The position numbers and the translations under genes were made by a program. Positions 1 to 11,056 of a DNA stretch of 64,000 nt are shown in pieces; the first letter of the stretch is position 1, and each line of letters opens with the position of its first letter. Origin of the DNA: Lomentospora prolificans (taxonomy: Eukaryota > Ascomycota > Sordariomycetes > Microascales > Microascaceae); contig JARFXM010000004.1 in assembly GCA_029532625.1 (NCBI GenBank), positions 3,534,001 through 3,598,000 of the forward strand, in the 5' to 3' direction. Below the pieces are notes generated by a model. It saw only the letters and a list, made by a program, of their open reading frames with translations, ran no database searches and was not told the origin of the DNA.

Positions 1-272
1 TTCATAGTTCCGCATAGGCCGGGCATATCGAAAGGCCCTGGCGCAGGTTCACAATCAGGGGAAAGCCGATGCTGTGTGAAATCCACGGACGCTCACCCTG
101 GTTTGATTTGACGCGTTTTAGATGTGAATACTCTGTGCATTGATGATGTGGCGACAATATGTTGAATGCCGGCCGGCTACACGGACCCAAGCCGTTTTTA
201 AGCCAAACCAAGCGTTCGTTAAATACACGTCTATTCCCACCAACACCACGGTATAATCGAATTATGACCAAT

Positions 273-605
273 TCACAGAGGAGAGCCTTGCTTGCACCGA
301 GCCTTGGACGTTCCGCAATCACTTGCTGCACCGTAATCGCAGCACCCACCGCTAGGACTGCATTCGAAGGCGTGGCTAGACACACGCTTGGATGCGATGG
401 CGAAGGTACCCGCACCAACAACGCAGTTGCCGCAGTAGACGCCTTGCTTCAGACCCTTGACGCACTTACAGCCATTAGCGCTGCAGGCGCGAGGGACGAG
501 CTCGGCGGGGAGTGCATCGCGTTGAGCGAGACCGGCGGGCTCTTCGGCCGGGATTGCAGTGGCAAGGGCCAAGCTGGCGAGGGAGAGGACGACCGAAAGA
601 CGCAT
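273..605 (-). CDS. small secreted cysteine-rich protein
   Basis: Single-exon gene of 110 residues. The first ~18 residues (MRLSVVLSLASLALATA) form a typical secretion signal. A short acidic propeptide-like stretch follows and ends near Arg40 (LVPRAC). The mature part holds ten cysteines in the order C-x4-C-x-C, C-x2-C, C-x5-CC, C-x6-C, so five disulfides are possible. Length, signal and cysteine density fit the small secreted cysteine-rich proteins (candidate effectors or cell-wall proteins) of filamentous ascomycetes. I do not recognise a named family and assign no activity. The overlapping open frames on both strands are shadows. Confidence 0.7.
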   Translation of the reverse strand: MRLSVVLSLASLALATAIPAEEPAGLAQRDALPAELVPRACSANGCKCVKGLKQGVYCGNCVVGAGTFAIASKRVSSHAFECSPSGGCCDYGAASDCGTSKARCKQGSPL

Positions 606-1343
606 GTTGGTAACGGATGTCGGGAGAAGGGATGGGAGAAGTGGAAGTTTGAGTCTTGGTTGAGCTTGATGCGATGAGCTCGGGATTTCGGGCGGACGGC
701 GCGCGGACTAGATGAAAGAGAAGCGGTGGCAGAAACAAGACTCTTCACACGTATCTCTTTTCATCCGGCCGCCGCCCATGTTTATATCATAGTTTTCATG
801 GCCTTTGTGCCGTATGACGGCTGGGTTGCCGCCCCTTTGTTAACAGTTCCCCCGTCTTACATTCGTGGAGTGGCGATACTATGGGGATGCATGGCTTTGA
901 TTAAACAGGCACATTGCAGGGCCACTTTGGCACCTCGCTTTACAGGAGCTAATGTTACGTCGACGAAAATAGTAATCAAGGCGGCACAATTTTCCCGGTC
1001 TTTGGGAAGGCGAAAACACTGCAGGTGTGAACAGAAAGACCAATTAGAGCCGCCACAACCGCGAATCTCCGTCTGTCGTGCAGCAGCTTGCTGGGCCAGG
1101 CAATCGGTCCAAGTTCCGCTCTCCAGTCTTTTGTGTTCTTCGACCAAGCTTGCAAAACCAGCAAATATTAGGACCGAAGACCAGACAAGCCGGATACAAC
1201 CCACAGCCTGGTTAGCGTATCAATCTGGCTTACGAACGATTGCAAGAGTTAGAATTCCGGCGTGAGACCCCGTCGCATTGGAGGGTATCCTAAGTACTGT
1301 TGGCAGTTACATGGCATATACTGCGACCCCGTCATGATTTCTC
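606..1343. other. intergenic, no gene seen
   Basis: This stretch lies between the start of the secreted cysteine-rich gene and the stop codon of the Lcp5-like gene. It holds the promoter of the former and the 3' region of the latter. Open frames here show no domain and no plausible splicing. Confidence 0.5.
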
Positions 1344-2489
1344 CTACTTCCTCTGCCTTCCCCGGTCTCTTCGACCAGCCTCAAGTACTTTGAGTCGCTT
1401 GTTAAAGCGTTCACCCATCTCGACATGTGCCCCGCTCTGCCTCGGCCCGTCAGAGCTCTCGTGTTGGCGCTTCCGACTCCTCTCAAGAAGCGCACGGGTG
1501 CCTGAGGATCCATCCTTTCGTCGGGTGAGGCGATCAATCCTGTCGACACCTTCGCCAAGATCCCGCCACTCCTCTCCACCAAAGACCATGCGTCCGCTCT
1601 TTCCTGCAAGCTTGGCCTGCTTAGCCCGTTCTTTCTTATTGGGAACGGGAAGACGGGTGAAGTTTCGCTCTTCGTACTCTCTCCTTTCGTCGTCCCGTCT
1701 GCGTTCCTCTGCTGTCTTGACTTTGCGGCCCCGGTCCAGAATCGTAGTTCCAACACTGGGCTCCGCAATGGGACCGGACACGAGCTCGTTGGCCACATAT
1801 TCCTCCACCGTAGCGGATTTGAGGGGCACCCTCTCCCTCCGCTCACGCTTCTCGGGTTCGGGCATGAGAACGCGTCTGGTTTTGGATGGGCGCCAAATGC
1901 CAGGTTTGTCGTTTGAATCTCCGGGAGGATTGGCCTCGACTAGTTTTGTGAAACCTGCCAGCTGTGGCCTGCGTGGCTTCTCGTCTTCGTCTTCGTCATC
2001 CTCGTCACTGCTTTCGCTCATATCGCTTTCCGCATCAGAGTTACTGGCGCTGCCATCGTCACTGCCAGTTTCGGCTGCCGATTTCTTCGACCTTGTAGAT
2101 TTCGAAACTGTTTTCGCCTCGCCTGCCTTCTTCCGCTCGGCATCGTTGGCGGCCCTAAGCATATTTTCCAGCGAGAATCGTAGCTTCTCCTCCAAAGGGC
2201 GCACGCCCTTCTCCAGATAGAGTCTGAGCTCTGTAAGCTTCTCAACGACATCGTTATATAATTCGGTAGACTTTTCCTTGTCTTTAGCCTTCGCGTTTCG
2301 GAGCTTGACTAGAATAAGGAATGCGAGGTTCTGGAGATAGCTGAGGAGGAGTTCGTTCTTGACTTCCAGGAGCGAGACGCCATTCTCTGGAGCGTCAATG
2401 GCGGAAACTTTGGGGCCAATCTCGAGTGCTGATGATAGCGATTGAGTCAAAGACTCTAGAAGAGCCGGTATACTCTGTGGTGCTGCCAT
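1344..2489 (-). CDS. LCP5: Lcp5/neuroguidin-like Sas10/C1D-family rRNA processing factor
   Basis: Intronless, 381 residues from the ATG at 2489; the open frame runs further upstream but that part lies in the leader. Residues ~5-100 are a helical Sas10/C1D (Sas10/Utp3) domain with the usual leader (IPALLESLTQSLSSALE) and a YLQNLAFLILVKLR helix. An acidic Ser/Asp/Glu run follows near residues 130-150, then a basic C-terminal half with a YVANEL segment and a lysine/arginine-rich end. This architecture matches yeast Lcp5 and animal neuroguidin, nucleolar proteins of the small-subunit processome needed for 18S rRNA maturation. The acidic tract and basic tail suit RNP assembly. It could instead be another Sas10-domain paralogue, but the length and the Arg-rich tail favour Lcp5. 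Confidence 0.85.
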   Translation of the reverse strand: MAAPQSIPALLESLTQSLSSALEIGPKVSAIDAPENGVSLLEVKNELLLSYLQNLAFLILVKLRNAKAKDKEKSTELYNDVVEKLTELRLYLEKGVRPLEEKLRFSLENMLRAANDAERKKAGEAKTVSKSTRSKKSAAETGSDDGSASNSDAESDMSESSDEDDEDEDEKPRRPQLAGFTKLVEANPPGDSNDKPGIWRPSKTRRVLMPEPEKRERRERVPLKSATVEEYVANELVSGPIAEPSVGTTILDRGRKVKTAEERRRDDERREYEERNFTRLPVPNKKERAKQAKLAGKSGRMVFGGEEWRDLGEGVDRIDRLTRRKDGSSGTRALLERSRKRQHESSDGPRQSGAHVEMGERFNKRLKVLEAGRRDRGRQRK

Positions 2490-3012
2490 TGTGGTCTCCC
2501 GGATATAGATTCGCGAAAACAATGGGTTAGGATTTAACCTCTTACCCACGCCCTCAAGCCTGCAACTTTTTTTTTTTCCTTGACAGGATCGAGCCTGCCC
2601 CACGTCGGGGCATTGACCGCCGACAGACCGGCAAGGACCAAAATTAGCCGAATATTATCCTATGCTTACCTAAGTGGCTAGAGGTGTCAGTTCCCAGACG
2701 TGCCAGTTGGCTCGGCGAATTCTTGAAATCATATTTTTGGGTGTAATTCTGGCAGAAGCTACGTAACCTGCATCTGCTTCGTGTTCGCGAAAGCTACCTC
2801 GCGCAAAGACATCCGAGCTGGCCACCTGATAACTCTCGTGAAGAGACGGCTGTCAATTAGTGAAACCAACGGCATACTTGGCGCGCAAATCGAAAAGGCC
2901 GCTTGGTGGCTATATATTTCTGAGATGTAAGTTGCTCTGCTTTTCCAGCTTATCCGGCCAATCCCCTGAATAGCCCCCTAATATGCTGGTCTCCGGAATA
3001 GCTTCACACAAC
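2490..3012. promoter_or_regulatory. shared divergent promoter region (Lcp5-like / EMP70)
   Basis: About 520 bp separate the divergent start codons of the Lcp5-like gene and the TM9 protein gene. A poly-T run lies near 2568-2577. No specific binding site could be named. Confidence 0.5.
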
Positions 3013-5030
3013 ATGCGGCTCTCTGAGCTACAGGCATCGTCGGCTTTCGCCGCATGTCTTCTCACCTTACCTCAGCTAGCATCGGCTTTCTATCTCCCCG
3101 GAGTCGCGCCAACGTCCTACAAGCAAGGAGATGCCGTGCCCCTCTATGTGAATAGTGTCAAGCCCGGCCCTGGGACGAGCAATAATCGACTGCATTCTGT
3201 CATCTCCTACGATTATTACAACCCTGCTTTCCAGTTCTGCAAGCCTGCCAATGGCCCTGAGTCGATCTCGGAAAGCTTAGGGAGCATCTTATTCGGAGAC
3301 CGAATCATGACCTCGCCCTTCGAGCTTCGGATGCGGGAAAACCAGACCTGCCTGGAGCTGTGCAGCCAGCCCTACGATCCGATCCGGAGGAAGTTTATCA
3401 AAACTAGAATCGAGCAGGGATACACGCTTAACTGGCTTGTAGACGGCCTTCCGGCTGGCCAGCTGAAAGAGGATTATTCGGACCATAGCACGTACTATGG
3501 ACCTGGTTTTGATCTCGGAACAGTTACCGAAGACGGGAGCGTATGGTTCCATAATCACTACGAAATTGTGGTTGAATACCACCAAGTCAAGAATAAGGTC
3601 GTCGGCGAAAATGAACAAATCTGGTCTAGAGTGGTCGGCGTTACCGTGAACCCCGAATCCAGGAACTATGGCCCGGAGGGCCCCGGCAACGACTGTAACG
3701 CTGTCACCGACCCGGTTGTGCTCACAGACGGAACGGAGGGGCAGAACATTCAGTTTACCTACAGTGTTACTTGGATTGAATCCAAGACCGCTTGGGCGAC
3801 CCGATGGGACAAGTACCTTCATGTCTTCGACCCCAAGATTCATTGGTTCTGGCTTATCGATATTGCCATCGTGGTCGTGATCCTTGTCTTGACAGTCATG
3901 TCGATTCTCGTCCGAACTCTTAAGAAGGATATTGCCCGGTACAACCGTTTGGACGAAATTGATTTGGATGACCTCAATGGCACCTCGGTTGTCGAGGAGG
4001 GCGTTCAGGAAGATTCAGGCTGGAAACTAGTCCACGGTGACGTGTTCCGCAACCCGCCTCGGCCACTCCTCCTCTCAATCCTCCTCGGAAACGGTGTACA
4101 ATTATTTGTCATGACTGGACTCACAATCCTCTTCGCCCTTCTCGGCTTCCTGTCGCCTTCGAACCGTGGATCTCTAGGTACCATCATGATTCTGCTCTAC
4201 ACGATCCTTGGGTTTGTCGGGGGTTACGTTTCGGCGCGGATGTACAAGTCTATGCAGGGTGAAAGTTGGAAGCTCAATGTTGCTCTCACCCCTATCCTCG
4301 TCCCCGGCGTTGTATTCTCGTCGTTCTTCCTGCTTAACCTTTTCTTGTGGGCCAAGCAATCTTCTGGTGCCGTACCCTTCACAACCATGCTCCTCATCGT
4401 TTGCATTTGGTTCATCATCTCGATTCCCCTCTCAGTTGTCGGATCGTATCTCGGTTTCCGATCGGTAGCGTTCGAGGCGCCTGTTCGAACAAACCAAATC
4501 CCTCGCCAGATCCCTCCCGGTCCCACATATCTCAAGACGCTGCCTAGCATGTTCCTTGTTGGGTTGTTACCGTTTGCAGCCATCTTTGTCGAACTCTATT
4601 TCATTATGAGTTCTATCTGGTTTAGCCGGATCTACTACATGTTTGGCTTCCTGTTCGTTTGCTATGTCTTGATGATCATGACATGCGCGGCTGTGACCAT
4701 CCTTATGGTGTACTTCCTGCTCTGCTCAGAAAACTACAACTGGCAGTGGCGAGCGTTCCTCGCTGCCGGCATGACTGGAGGCTACATTTTCCTCAACTCC
4801 CTTCTCTACTGGGTAACCGCGCTTCGGCTAAGCAGCCTGGCGGGAGCCGTCCTCTATATAGGCTATAGTGCCTTGATATCCTTCCTTTTCTTCATCCTTA
4901 CCGGTAAGTTGCTCTGTATGAGAAGTACTCCTATGTCCATGCTAATGGCTTCTGTGTAACAGGCGCAATCGGGTATTTCGCCAGCTGGTGGTTTGTACGA
5001 CGCATTTACGCCTCTATCAAGATCGATTAG
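3013..5030 (+). CDS. EMP70: TM9/EMP70 (nonaspanin) endomembrane protein
   Basis: Two exons, 3013-4903 and 4963-5030; the 59-bp intron (gtaagt...tgtgtaacag) is supported because the second exon adds the conserved end AIGYFASWWF...SIKID. The product is ~652 residues. The start at 3013 places a signal peptide at the N terminus (MRLSELQAS...LASA); an ATG at 2983 would add ten residues. The lumenal domain shows family marks: PTSYKQGDAVPLYVN and a YDYYNPAFQFC segment. Nine membrane spans follow from about residue 280 (HWFWLIDIAIVVVILVL). The C terminus KID fits the K-x-D/E COPI-binding signal that keeps nonaspanins in the Golgi. Family members act in Golgi/endosome sorting, adhesion and metal homeostasis. 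Confidence 0.93.
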
Positions 5031-5439
5031 AGTTGGCGAACAACGGGGCTTTATTTACGAGTAACATGAAACATTGTCTCTACCGCGTGGGTACCGGCTC
5101 TGTAACTTTATGTAATATCATGGTTTTCATCCATCAAGGGGCTCTTAGCACTTTCTGTAACCTATACCGCAATGGTGCTATGGGACTTGCTCCTGAGTAC
5201 TTGGGGCTAGTTTCGTGTAATAACTAAGGGAAAGAGAGGATAAGGGAGCTCGGAGTGGTTCGCACTTTTTTTCACGTCAAAACGGTTTACGGATAATAGA
5301 CAGATTGGATTTCCCTGGACTACGTCCCTAGAGACCAAGAAGTGTCCGCGGTGAGTTTTGCTTATCGATCTATGTGTATATATATACTGGGTCACAAGTG
5401 TTGGGTAGGACTAGGAGTGGCCGCGCTTCGAGTCCCGCT
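5031..5439. other. convergent intergenic region
   Basis: This is 3' flanking sequence between two convergent genes (EMP70 and MED4). It contains a short TA-rich stretch near 5376-5388. No gene is seen. Confidence 0.5.
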
Positions 5440-6507
5440 TCAGTCTTCATCGTCCATATCGTCGATGCTAGTAAATTGGAATTGCTTCTTTTCGCCGGGG
5501 GCAGCCGTACTGCTCGTCGGTTGCCCCGACGAGGCACCTGCAACGCTGCTCTTCCTCCATCCTTCGGCCTGCTCTTCCTCGCGCCGTTTCGCGCGTTCGA
5601 GAATGGCGCGTTCCCTCTCCTCCCGGACCTTTCGCTCTTGTTCTTCGCGCCGGATCCGTTCCTCTTCTTCCCGTTGCCGCTTCTCTTCCTCCTCGCGCTG
5701 CTTCCTCTCTTCTTCTGCGACGGGGTCGTAGTTTTTGGGGTCGATGCCCTGTTCTTCAAGCAGCTGATTGCTGGAAAGGGCGCCCGATCGAATCTTATCT
5801 TCCAGAGGCCAGGGGAAGAAGAGCGATCCGGCATGAGGGTTCAGATGGAAGCTGAGGTTCTCAGGAAGGGAGGTATTTTGCGAGGTGGTTAGCTGCTGGG
5901 ATTGGAGCTCGCTGGGCTGCTGCGAGAGGGGCGTAGCAGGCTGAGTCGCACTAGGTGTCTGCGCTGCGCTTCCCGCTACGCCTTGGCCGTTCAGAACCGG
6001 GGTCATGTCCCTGTTTTCGCCGTCTGATGGTGGAAAGACGACGCCATTGGTGACGCCGGGGGGAGGCATGGTGGTTTTGCTTATCCGGCGCGCGTAGCTG
6101 AGGAGCTCGCCGTAAGTGAAAGCGTAGCCAGGTTTGGTGGGGAATACGGTCGTTTGTATCGATAGAACATCTTTTCGTGTCGAGGCTAGACCCGTGAGGC
6201 ATTCGCGGATTTGATCGTCAAGCGCGCGGCTCTCCTCGCGTAGCTTCTGGATGCGGAGGTAATTGTTTTGGTGCGCTTGCACTGCAGAGCGGAGTTAGTT
6301 AGAATACCCATTTGCAGACAGATTAAGCGAGCTACACGCAGTAATAGACGCATATATACCTTCGTCTAGACCTTGGGAGAGCTCGTGATCAGCGTTCTCG
6401 AGGTCTCGAGCTTGGGTTGCCGACGGATTGTACTTCGCGACCGAATCGATGAGGGTTGCCAGAGCCCGCTCTAACCGTTCGAACCGAGAGTCTATGGCTT
6501 TGTCCAT
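5440..6507 (-). CDS. MED4: Mediator complex subunit 4
   Basis: Two exons, 6360-6507 and 5440-6281, with a 78-bp intron (gtatat...ctctgcag). The joined product has 329 residues. Exon 1 gives MDKAIDSRFERLERALATLI...LDE and exon 2 continues VQAHQNNYLRIQKLREE, the helical Med4 core, followed by the PGYAFTYGELLSYARRISKTTMPP block that is the strongest family hallmark. The middle is Ser/Thr/Gln/Pro-rich. A long E/R/Q coiled coil follows (~residues 220-290), and the protein ends in an acidic tail (DDMDDED). Med4 is a middle-module subunit that links activators to RNA polymerase II in the nucleus. It lies head-to-head with QCR10, with 362 bp between start codons. Confidence 0.92.
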
Positions 6508-6869
6508 TGTGATAGATTTTATGTTGTCGATGATTGGGAAATCGCCAAATCCACGATGGCTACCAAAAATATCTTGACAGGGTGTTAGAGCCAGCAGGCC
6601 GGGAAAATGCTCGAGAAAGTGCAAAAGTACACTTGAGGTTGCAAAGTACCAAAGCAGCACGAGGCGACAAGGCTGCAACCGTTGAAATTCAATGCAAGTA
6701 ATGAAGCGCGCTGTGGTTGGCTGATTTGACAAAAGTGGGTCCCTGGCCGTCTGTGGTGGTAAAGTCCGGCTTTTCCCGCAAACTCAGGATTGAATTGACA
6801 AAAAACATCACCTTGCGATTACTGACGACGATTAACAGTCTGGATTGCGTCTCAACCCAAGCCGTCAAG
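6508..6869. promoter_or_regulatory. divergent promoter MED4 / QCR10
   Basis: A 362-bp interval separates two divergent housekeeping start codons and must hold both promoters. No TATA box or named factor site was recognised. Confidence 0.6.
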
Positions 6870-7591
6870 ATGGTCTCTCCTGTACGTTTTACGAGATATT
6901 TGACTCCCAATTGACTCACCCAAGTGTTCTTCTGCACCCGCTGCGTCCGCGGGTCGAGGGATTTTACCTTGGCTAACGTTTTGCTCAGACTCCCCGTTTC
7001 AACGCCGCCGCCTACAAGAGCGTCTACGGCCCCAAGTACGTCTCCATCGCCCATTTCAGCATAGACAGATCGATCCCCCGACGATTCACAAACGCTTAAT
7101 CTAACAACCATGTCGCAGGTACCACTACCAGCCCAACGTCAAGGGTTACACTGCCACCCAGCTCACCCGCCTGTGAGTATTCCCAATTTTGTCGATCCGC
7201 GATCTCTACCAACCCATGGCGGAACATATTGAATCACGAGATCTCTGTCCTCGCGGGCGTGGAAAGCAATGGACTTTTTCTTTAGCTCGCGGGGAACTCG
7301 TAGCACGCCGGTGGATGGATCGTATGATTGTATCCAAGCTGGACTAACCTATCTCTCTGTTCATAGTGGCTTCGCTACGGCTAAGTACGGTGGTGCGGCC
7401 CTTCTCGCCGTTATCTTCTTTGCCTCCGGTATCCCCAGGGTACAGAAGGATGTCCTCTCTGTAAGTGCCTTGCAATTCATGCCCCATCTGGTATTGCTTG
7501 CTTCTGCTAACGCCGTGATTTGTAGCAATTCCCCGTGATCGGCAAGCTTACCGAGAAGCCTGCCATTCCCGAATCGGACAACCCTTTCTAA
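6870..7591 (+). CDS. QCR10: ubiquinol-cytochrome c reductase subunit 10 (complex III)
   Basis: Five small exons: 6870-6881, 6989-7035, 7119-7172, 7367-7460 and 7526-7591. All junctions are GT...AG and the phases close to 90 residues. The product starts MVSPTPRFNAAAYKSVYGPKY, continues HYQPN and RLGFATAKYG, then has one membrane span (GGAALLAVIFFASGIPRVQKDVL) and a short C-terminal tail. The AAYKSVYGPKY and SGIPRVQ.D segments and the size match fungal Qcr10, a single-span accessory subunit of mitochondrial complex III near the Rieske protein. The first exon is only four codons long, and the remaining pieces are also very short, so automated gene callers may miss this gene. Confidence 0.9.
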
Positions 7592-8369
7592 ACATCCTTC
7601 CCGGACTGGTTGGTTGCCTGGCAATCGTGGTAGCGAGTTTTGTGCCATACTGCTAGCTGTACAAAAGACGATATATTTTTTTCCAAATAGAAATTAGATT
7701 TCGAGCCTAGATTTCGTCTGTTCCGGCGATTTCTCCGATAACAGACACGATCTCGTCTGTTAAATTGCTCGGAACGAGCGCCTTTGATAATGATTGCACT
7801 TGTGGTTCGAGTCGTCCTGGTGTTGCCTATGCCTCATTGACTCATGCTAAGCACAGAATCGATAGGGCCTTAAAATTAAGATCCAGGACATTATCGGTTG
7901 CGTTCGAGTTATGGAGATATCTGAGCTGGGACCTTCCTCATCGCTTAGGAGTGAGTGTACTTTATTTGTACATTGCTGTCTTGCTAGTTATATTGGGGTA
8001 GCCCAGGGCATCCATACGCCCTTTTTACACGTAGTACGTCTTGGTTCATCGGCTTCCCGACTCTTAAAGTCTCGAATTCCCCAATACGTATTCAAGAAGC
8101 CGGTTGGGTCGGAGCATTGGGAATGGACCTTCCTCGCCAGACCGTGTCGTTCTAGTTAATTCGCACAGTAAGCTGTACCTGAAAGCCATCCGCCGAAATC
8201 CGCCTTTGCTCTTGACACGACGCGTATACGAGAGCTTCATACCTCAGCTTCGAATACCTCAAATTTGAGCTCCTCTTGGAGCGTCATGACCTAAACCTAT
8301 TGGAAGTGCCTTTCTTAGAAATAACACACCAATTTCAGAGAAAGGATTTTCCACGCTCCATCACTAGCC
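7592..8369. other. intergenic, no gene seen
   Basis: This is the QCR10 3' region and the ALG10 promoter. A GGTTCGAGTC string near 7805-7820 resembles a tRNA T-loop, but no cloverleaf can be folded around it. Confidence 0.45.
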
Positions 8370-10628
8370 ATGGGTCCCAATGTAGGAGGGTCCAACCACA
8401 GCTTCATGGGCCTTAGTGCTAACATGTTCTGGGTAAAGCAGCTCCTCGGCATCGCGGTGCCTCCGGCTCTACTTTTTGTTGTGGGTTGGTTCTGGTTGTC
8501 GCTTGTGTCAAAATATGTACCCGAGCCTTATCTAGTCAGTATTCTATCCATCGGTCCTAAATGGGATCCTTATCGAACCGTCGAACCTAACGACCAAAGG
8601 ACGAAATATTCCATATCCCCCAAGCGCAGAAATATTGCGAGGGGAAATGGGCGGAATGGGACGACAAGATCACTACGCCTCCAGGCTTGTACGTCTTCAA
8701 CTTCCCCTTATGGAGATTTCAAATGCTGACTTCGAATAGGTACGCTGTATCCGTGATGGCGTCCCGAGTCGGGCTTTTAGGCTTCCAAACGGCATGTTCT
8801 CCTCGCACTCTTCGAAGTGTCAATGTATGGTGCATCAGCCTCCTCGGACTCGTGGCTGCAACCTGCCGCTCTCGGATAGAGAGAAACTTGGTTGGGAAGA
8901 TGCCAAGCACGAGAGTGATGTCTCTGTATTCGGTGCACACGGGCTTCAATATCGCCTTGTTTCCAGTCCTGTTCTTCTTCAGCGGCCTCTACTATACTGA
9001 TGTCATGTCAACCTTGGTTGTATTGACTGCCTACTCGAACCACCTGAACCGATTGAGCCGGAAGCAAAGCTCGGTTCTGAATGATATTTGGACCGTTGTT
9101 CTAGGACTCCTGTCTTTGACAATGCGACAGACCAATGTCTTCTGGGTCGTTATCTACATGGGTGGTATGGAGGCCGTCCATGCCTTGAAGATGCTCTCGC
9201 CTTCGAATCAAGGAAGGATATCTACTGAAACTATCTCGGAACGCATGAGGCGCATAATTCATGGATATTCCCATGGCTCCATTCACGATCTGCCTCTTAG
9301 CCAAGCGTGGCCCGATGGTAGGGTATCCCCGTTGTTCATATCCTGAACTATGGGCTAACTAGATAGATGCCTTCTTCACCGTTGCCAGTCTCGTCATCGC
9401 GGTGTGCGCCAACCCGCTTCGAGTCCTAAGACAAGTCTGGCCGCATGTTGCTATTATGGCTTTTTTTGGGGCGTTCGTCGCCTGGAATGGTGGTGTTGTT
9501 CTCGGTAGGTTAATTTAATGCTAGGGCGTTGCGGACTCAATTCAACTAACGCTGTGTTTAGGCGACAAATCAAACCACGTTGCGACGATTCATCTTGCGC
9601 AGATGCTCTACATTTGGCCTCTTTTTGCTTTCTTCTCAGTCCCCATTGTTTCCTCCGTCGGGTTCTTCTTGTTTGATACTGTTCTGGGCTGCGCCAGTTC
9701 AAGTTCAGTCCAGGCCGTAACCTCTACTACAGACAGACCACGGTCCCCTCAATCTCGCACAACTGGGACGGACACTGGTTCTCAGGCGGTATTCAGACGC
9801 GCCAAGGGCGCAAAAGATTCCCCTCAGCAGCTTTCAGCATTCGATAGTTCAGAGCACACGCCGGGCCGTACATCGGGTCAGTCTATGCTGAGACTATTAC
9901 TCTGCGCAACTCTCGCCACCTTCTGTGTAATTGGCGCTCTTGTGGTGATCAAGTACAACACCATCATTCACCCATTCACGCTTGCTGACAACCGACACTA
10001 CATGTTTTACATCTTTCGGTACACAATCCGAAGGCCTGGGCTCTTCCGTTATTACCTCATCTTCCCGTACCTTATCTCGGCGCTCTTGGCATATAAGGTG
10101 TTAACCATCGGCGATGATTCCACCAGCCATCCCGTATCTGCGTTTAACAACCATCCATATGACCCACGGTCCGGGCTTTTAGGTCTTTCGGAGACTAACA
10201 AAGCATCACCCAAGGGACCTGAAAAGAGCGCTGCAGCGAGCGAAATCTCCACCTTAGAAGAGGATGACGCGTCTCAGTCAACGGTACCAACCTCCACTGC
10301 CATTCTTCTCCTTCTTTCCACCGCTCTATCGCTTGTTACTGCCCCGCTGGTAGAACCACGCTACTTCATCATCCCATGGATAATGTGGAGGCTCCTGGTT
10401 CCGGCTTGGTCTACAAAGAAGTATGTCAATGCCCCTAGGCATATTCCCGTCTTGGGTCTGTTAGCCAAGGCGGGTAGCCAATTCGACCTGAGACTACCGC
10501 TTGAGACGGCATGGTTTGTGGCCATCAATGTTGCGACAATTGCTGTATTCCTCCTCATGCCGTACCAGTGGCGAACTGAGGACGGTACTCTTCTAGACGA
10601 AGGCCGGTTGCAGAGGTTCATGTGGTAG
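8370..10628 (+). CDS. ALG10: Alg10 alpha-1,2-glucosyltransferase
   Basis: Five exons: 8370-8534, 8600-8688, 8740-9317, 9367-9504 and 9562-10628. The phases close to 678 residues. Exon 2 restores DEIFHIPQAQ.YC.G.W..WD.KITTPPGLY, the catalytic luminal loop of the Alg10/DIE2 family. Further hallmarks are FFFSGLYYTDV, LTMRQTNVFWV and HPFTLADNRHYMFYIF (around residues 460-480). Many hydrophobic spans fit an ER multispanning enzyme. Alg10 adds the third, terminal glucose from Dol-P-Glc to the lipid-linked N-glycan precursor, the signal for efficient oligosaccharyltransferase transfer. A hydrophilic Ser/Thr-rich insertion (about residues 375-425) before the last membrane block makes it longer than the yeast protein. 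Confidence 0.93.
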
Positions 10629-11056
10629 ACCTATAGCGGAAGGAGAGAGACAAAAAAAATGTACATTACGTGAAATTCACAGACTTTGGCGTTTAAGATG
10701 GTAGGCGCGGATACAAAGCATTGTCATAGAAGAAATCGTCTATGCTACTACTCAGAGTGAGCATATGTATATGTATCATTCGAGTTATGTATCAGTTTAG
10801 AAACCGAGATCGCCTGAAGCTAAGGGAAAGACATTCCCTGCGTGGGCACTATAAATCTTCCAACCTGAACGCCAGTCCCATATGAAGTCCCAATCCCCAA
10901 AGATTCCCATAGATCCTAAAATCAAGCTCGGCCGATGTGGCCTCACTTCGTTTTCTTCGTTGTCTCATGCATTTTCCAAGGCGCGTCGTTCGTAAAAAAA
11001 TTGTTACCCCAATCATCAGTCTTGTGATGCGATGCTCTCTTGTCTAAGAGCGAAAG
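10629..11056. other. convergent intergenic region
   Basis: This is 3' flanking sequence of ALG10 and of the following reverse-strand gene. No gene is seen. Confidence 0.5.

Noticed and set aside
1300..2220. 306-residue plus-strand frame opposite the Lcp5-like gene
   Set aside because: Ser/Arg-rich antisense shadow of a Glu/Lys-rich coding sequence.
7800..7830. GGTTCGAGTC resembling a tRNA B-box
   Set aside because: No D-arm, anticodon arm or acceptor stem can be placed around it.
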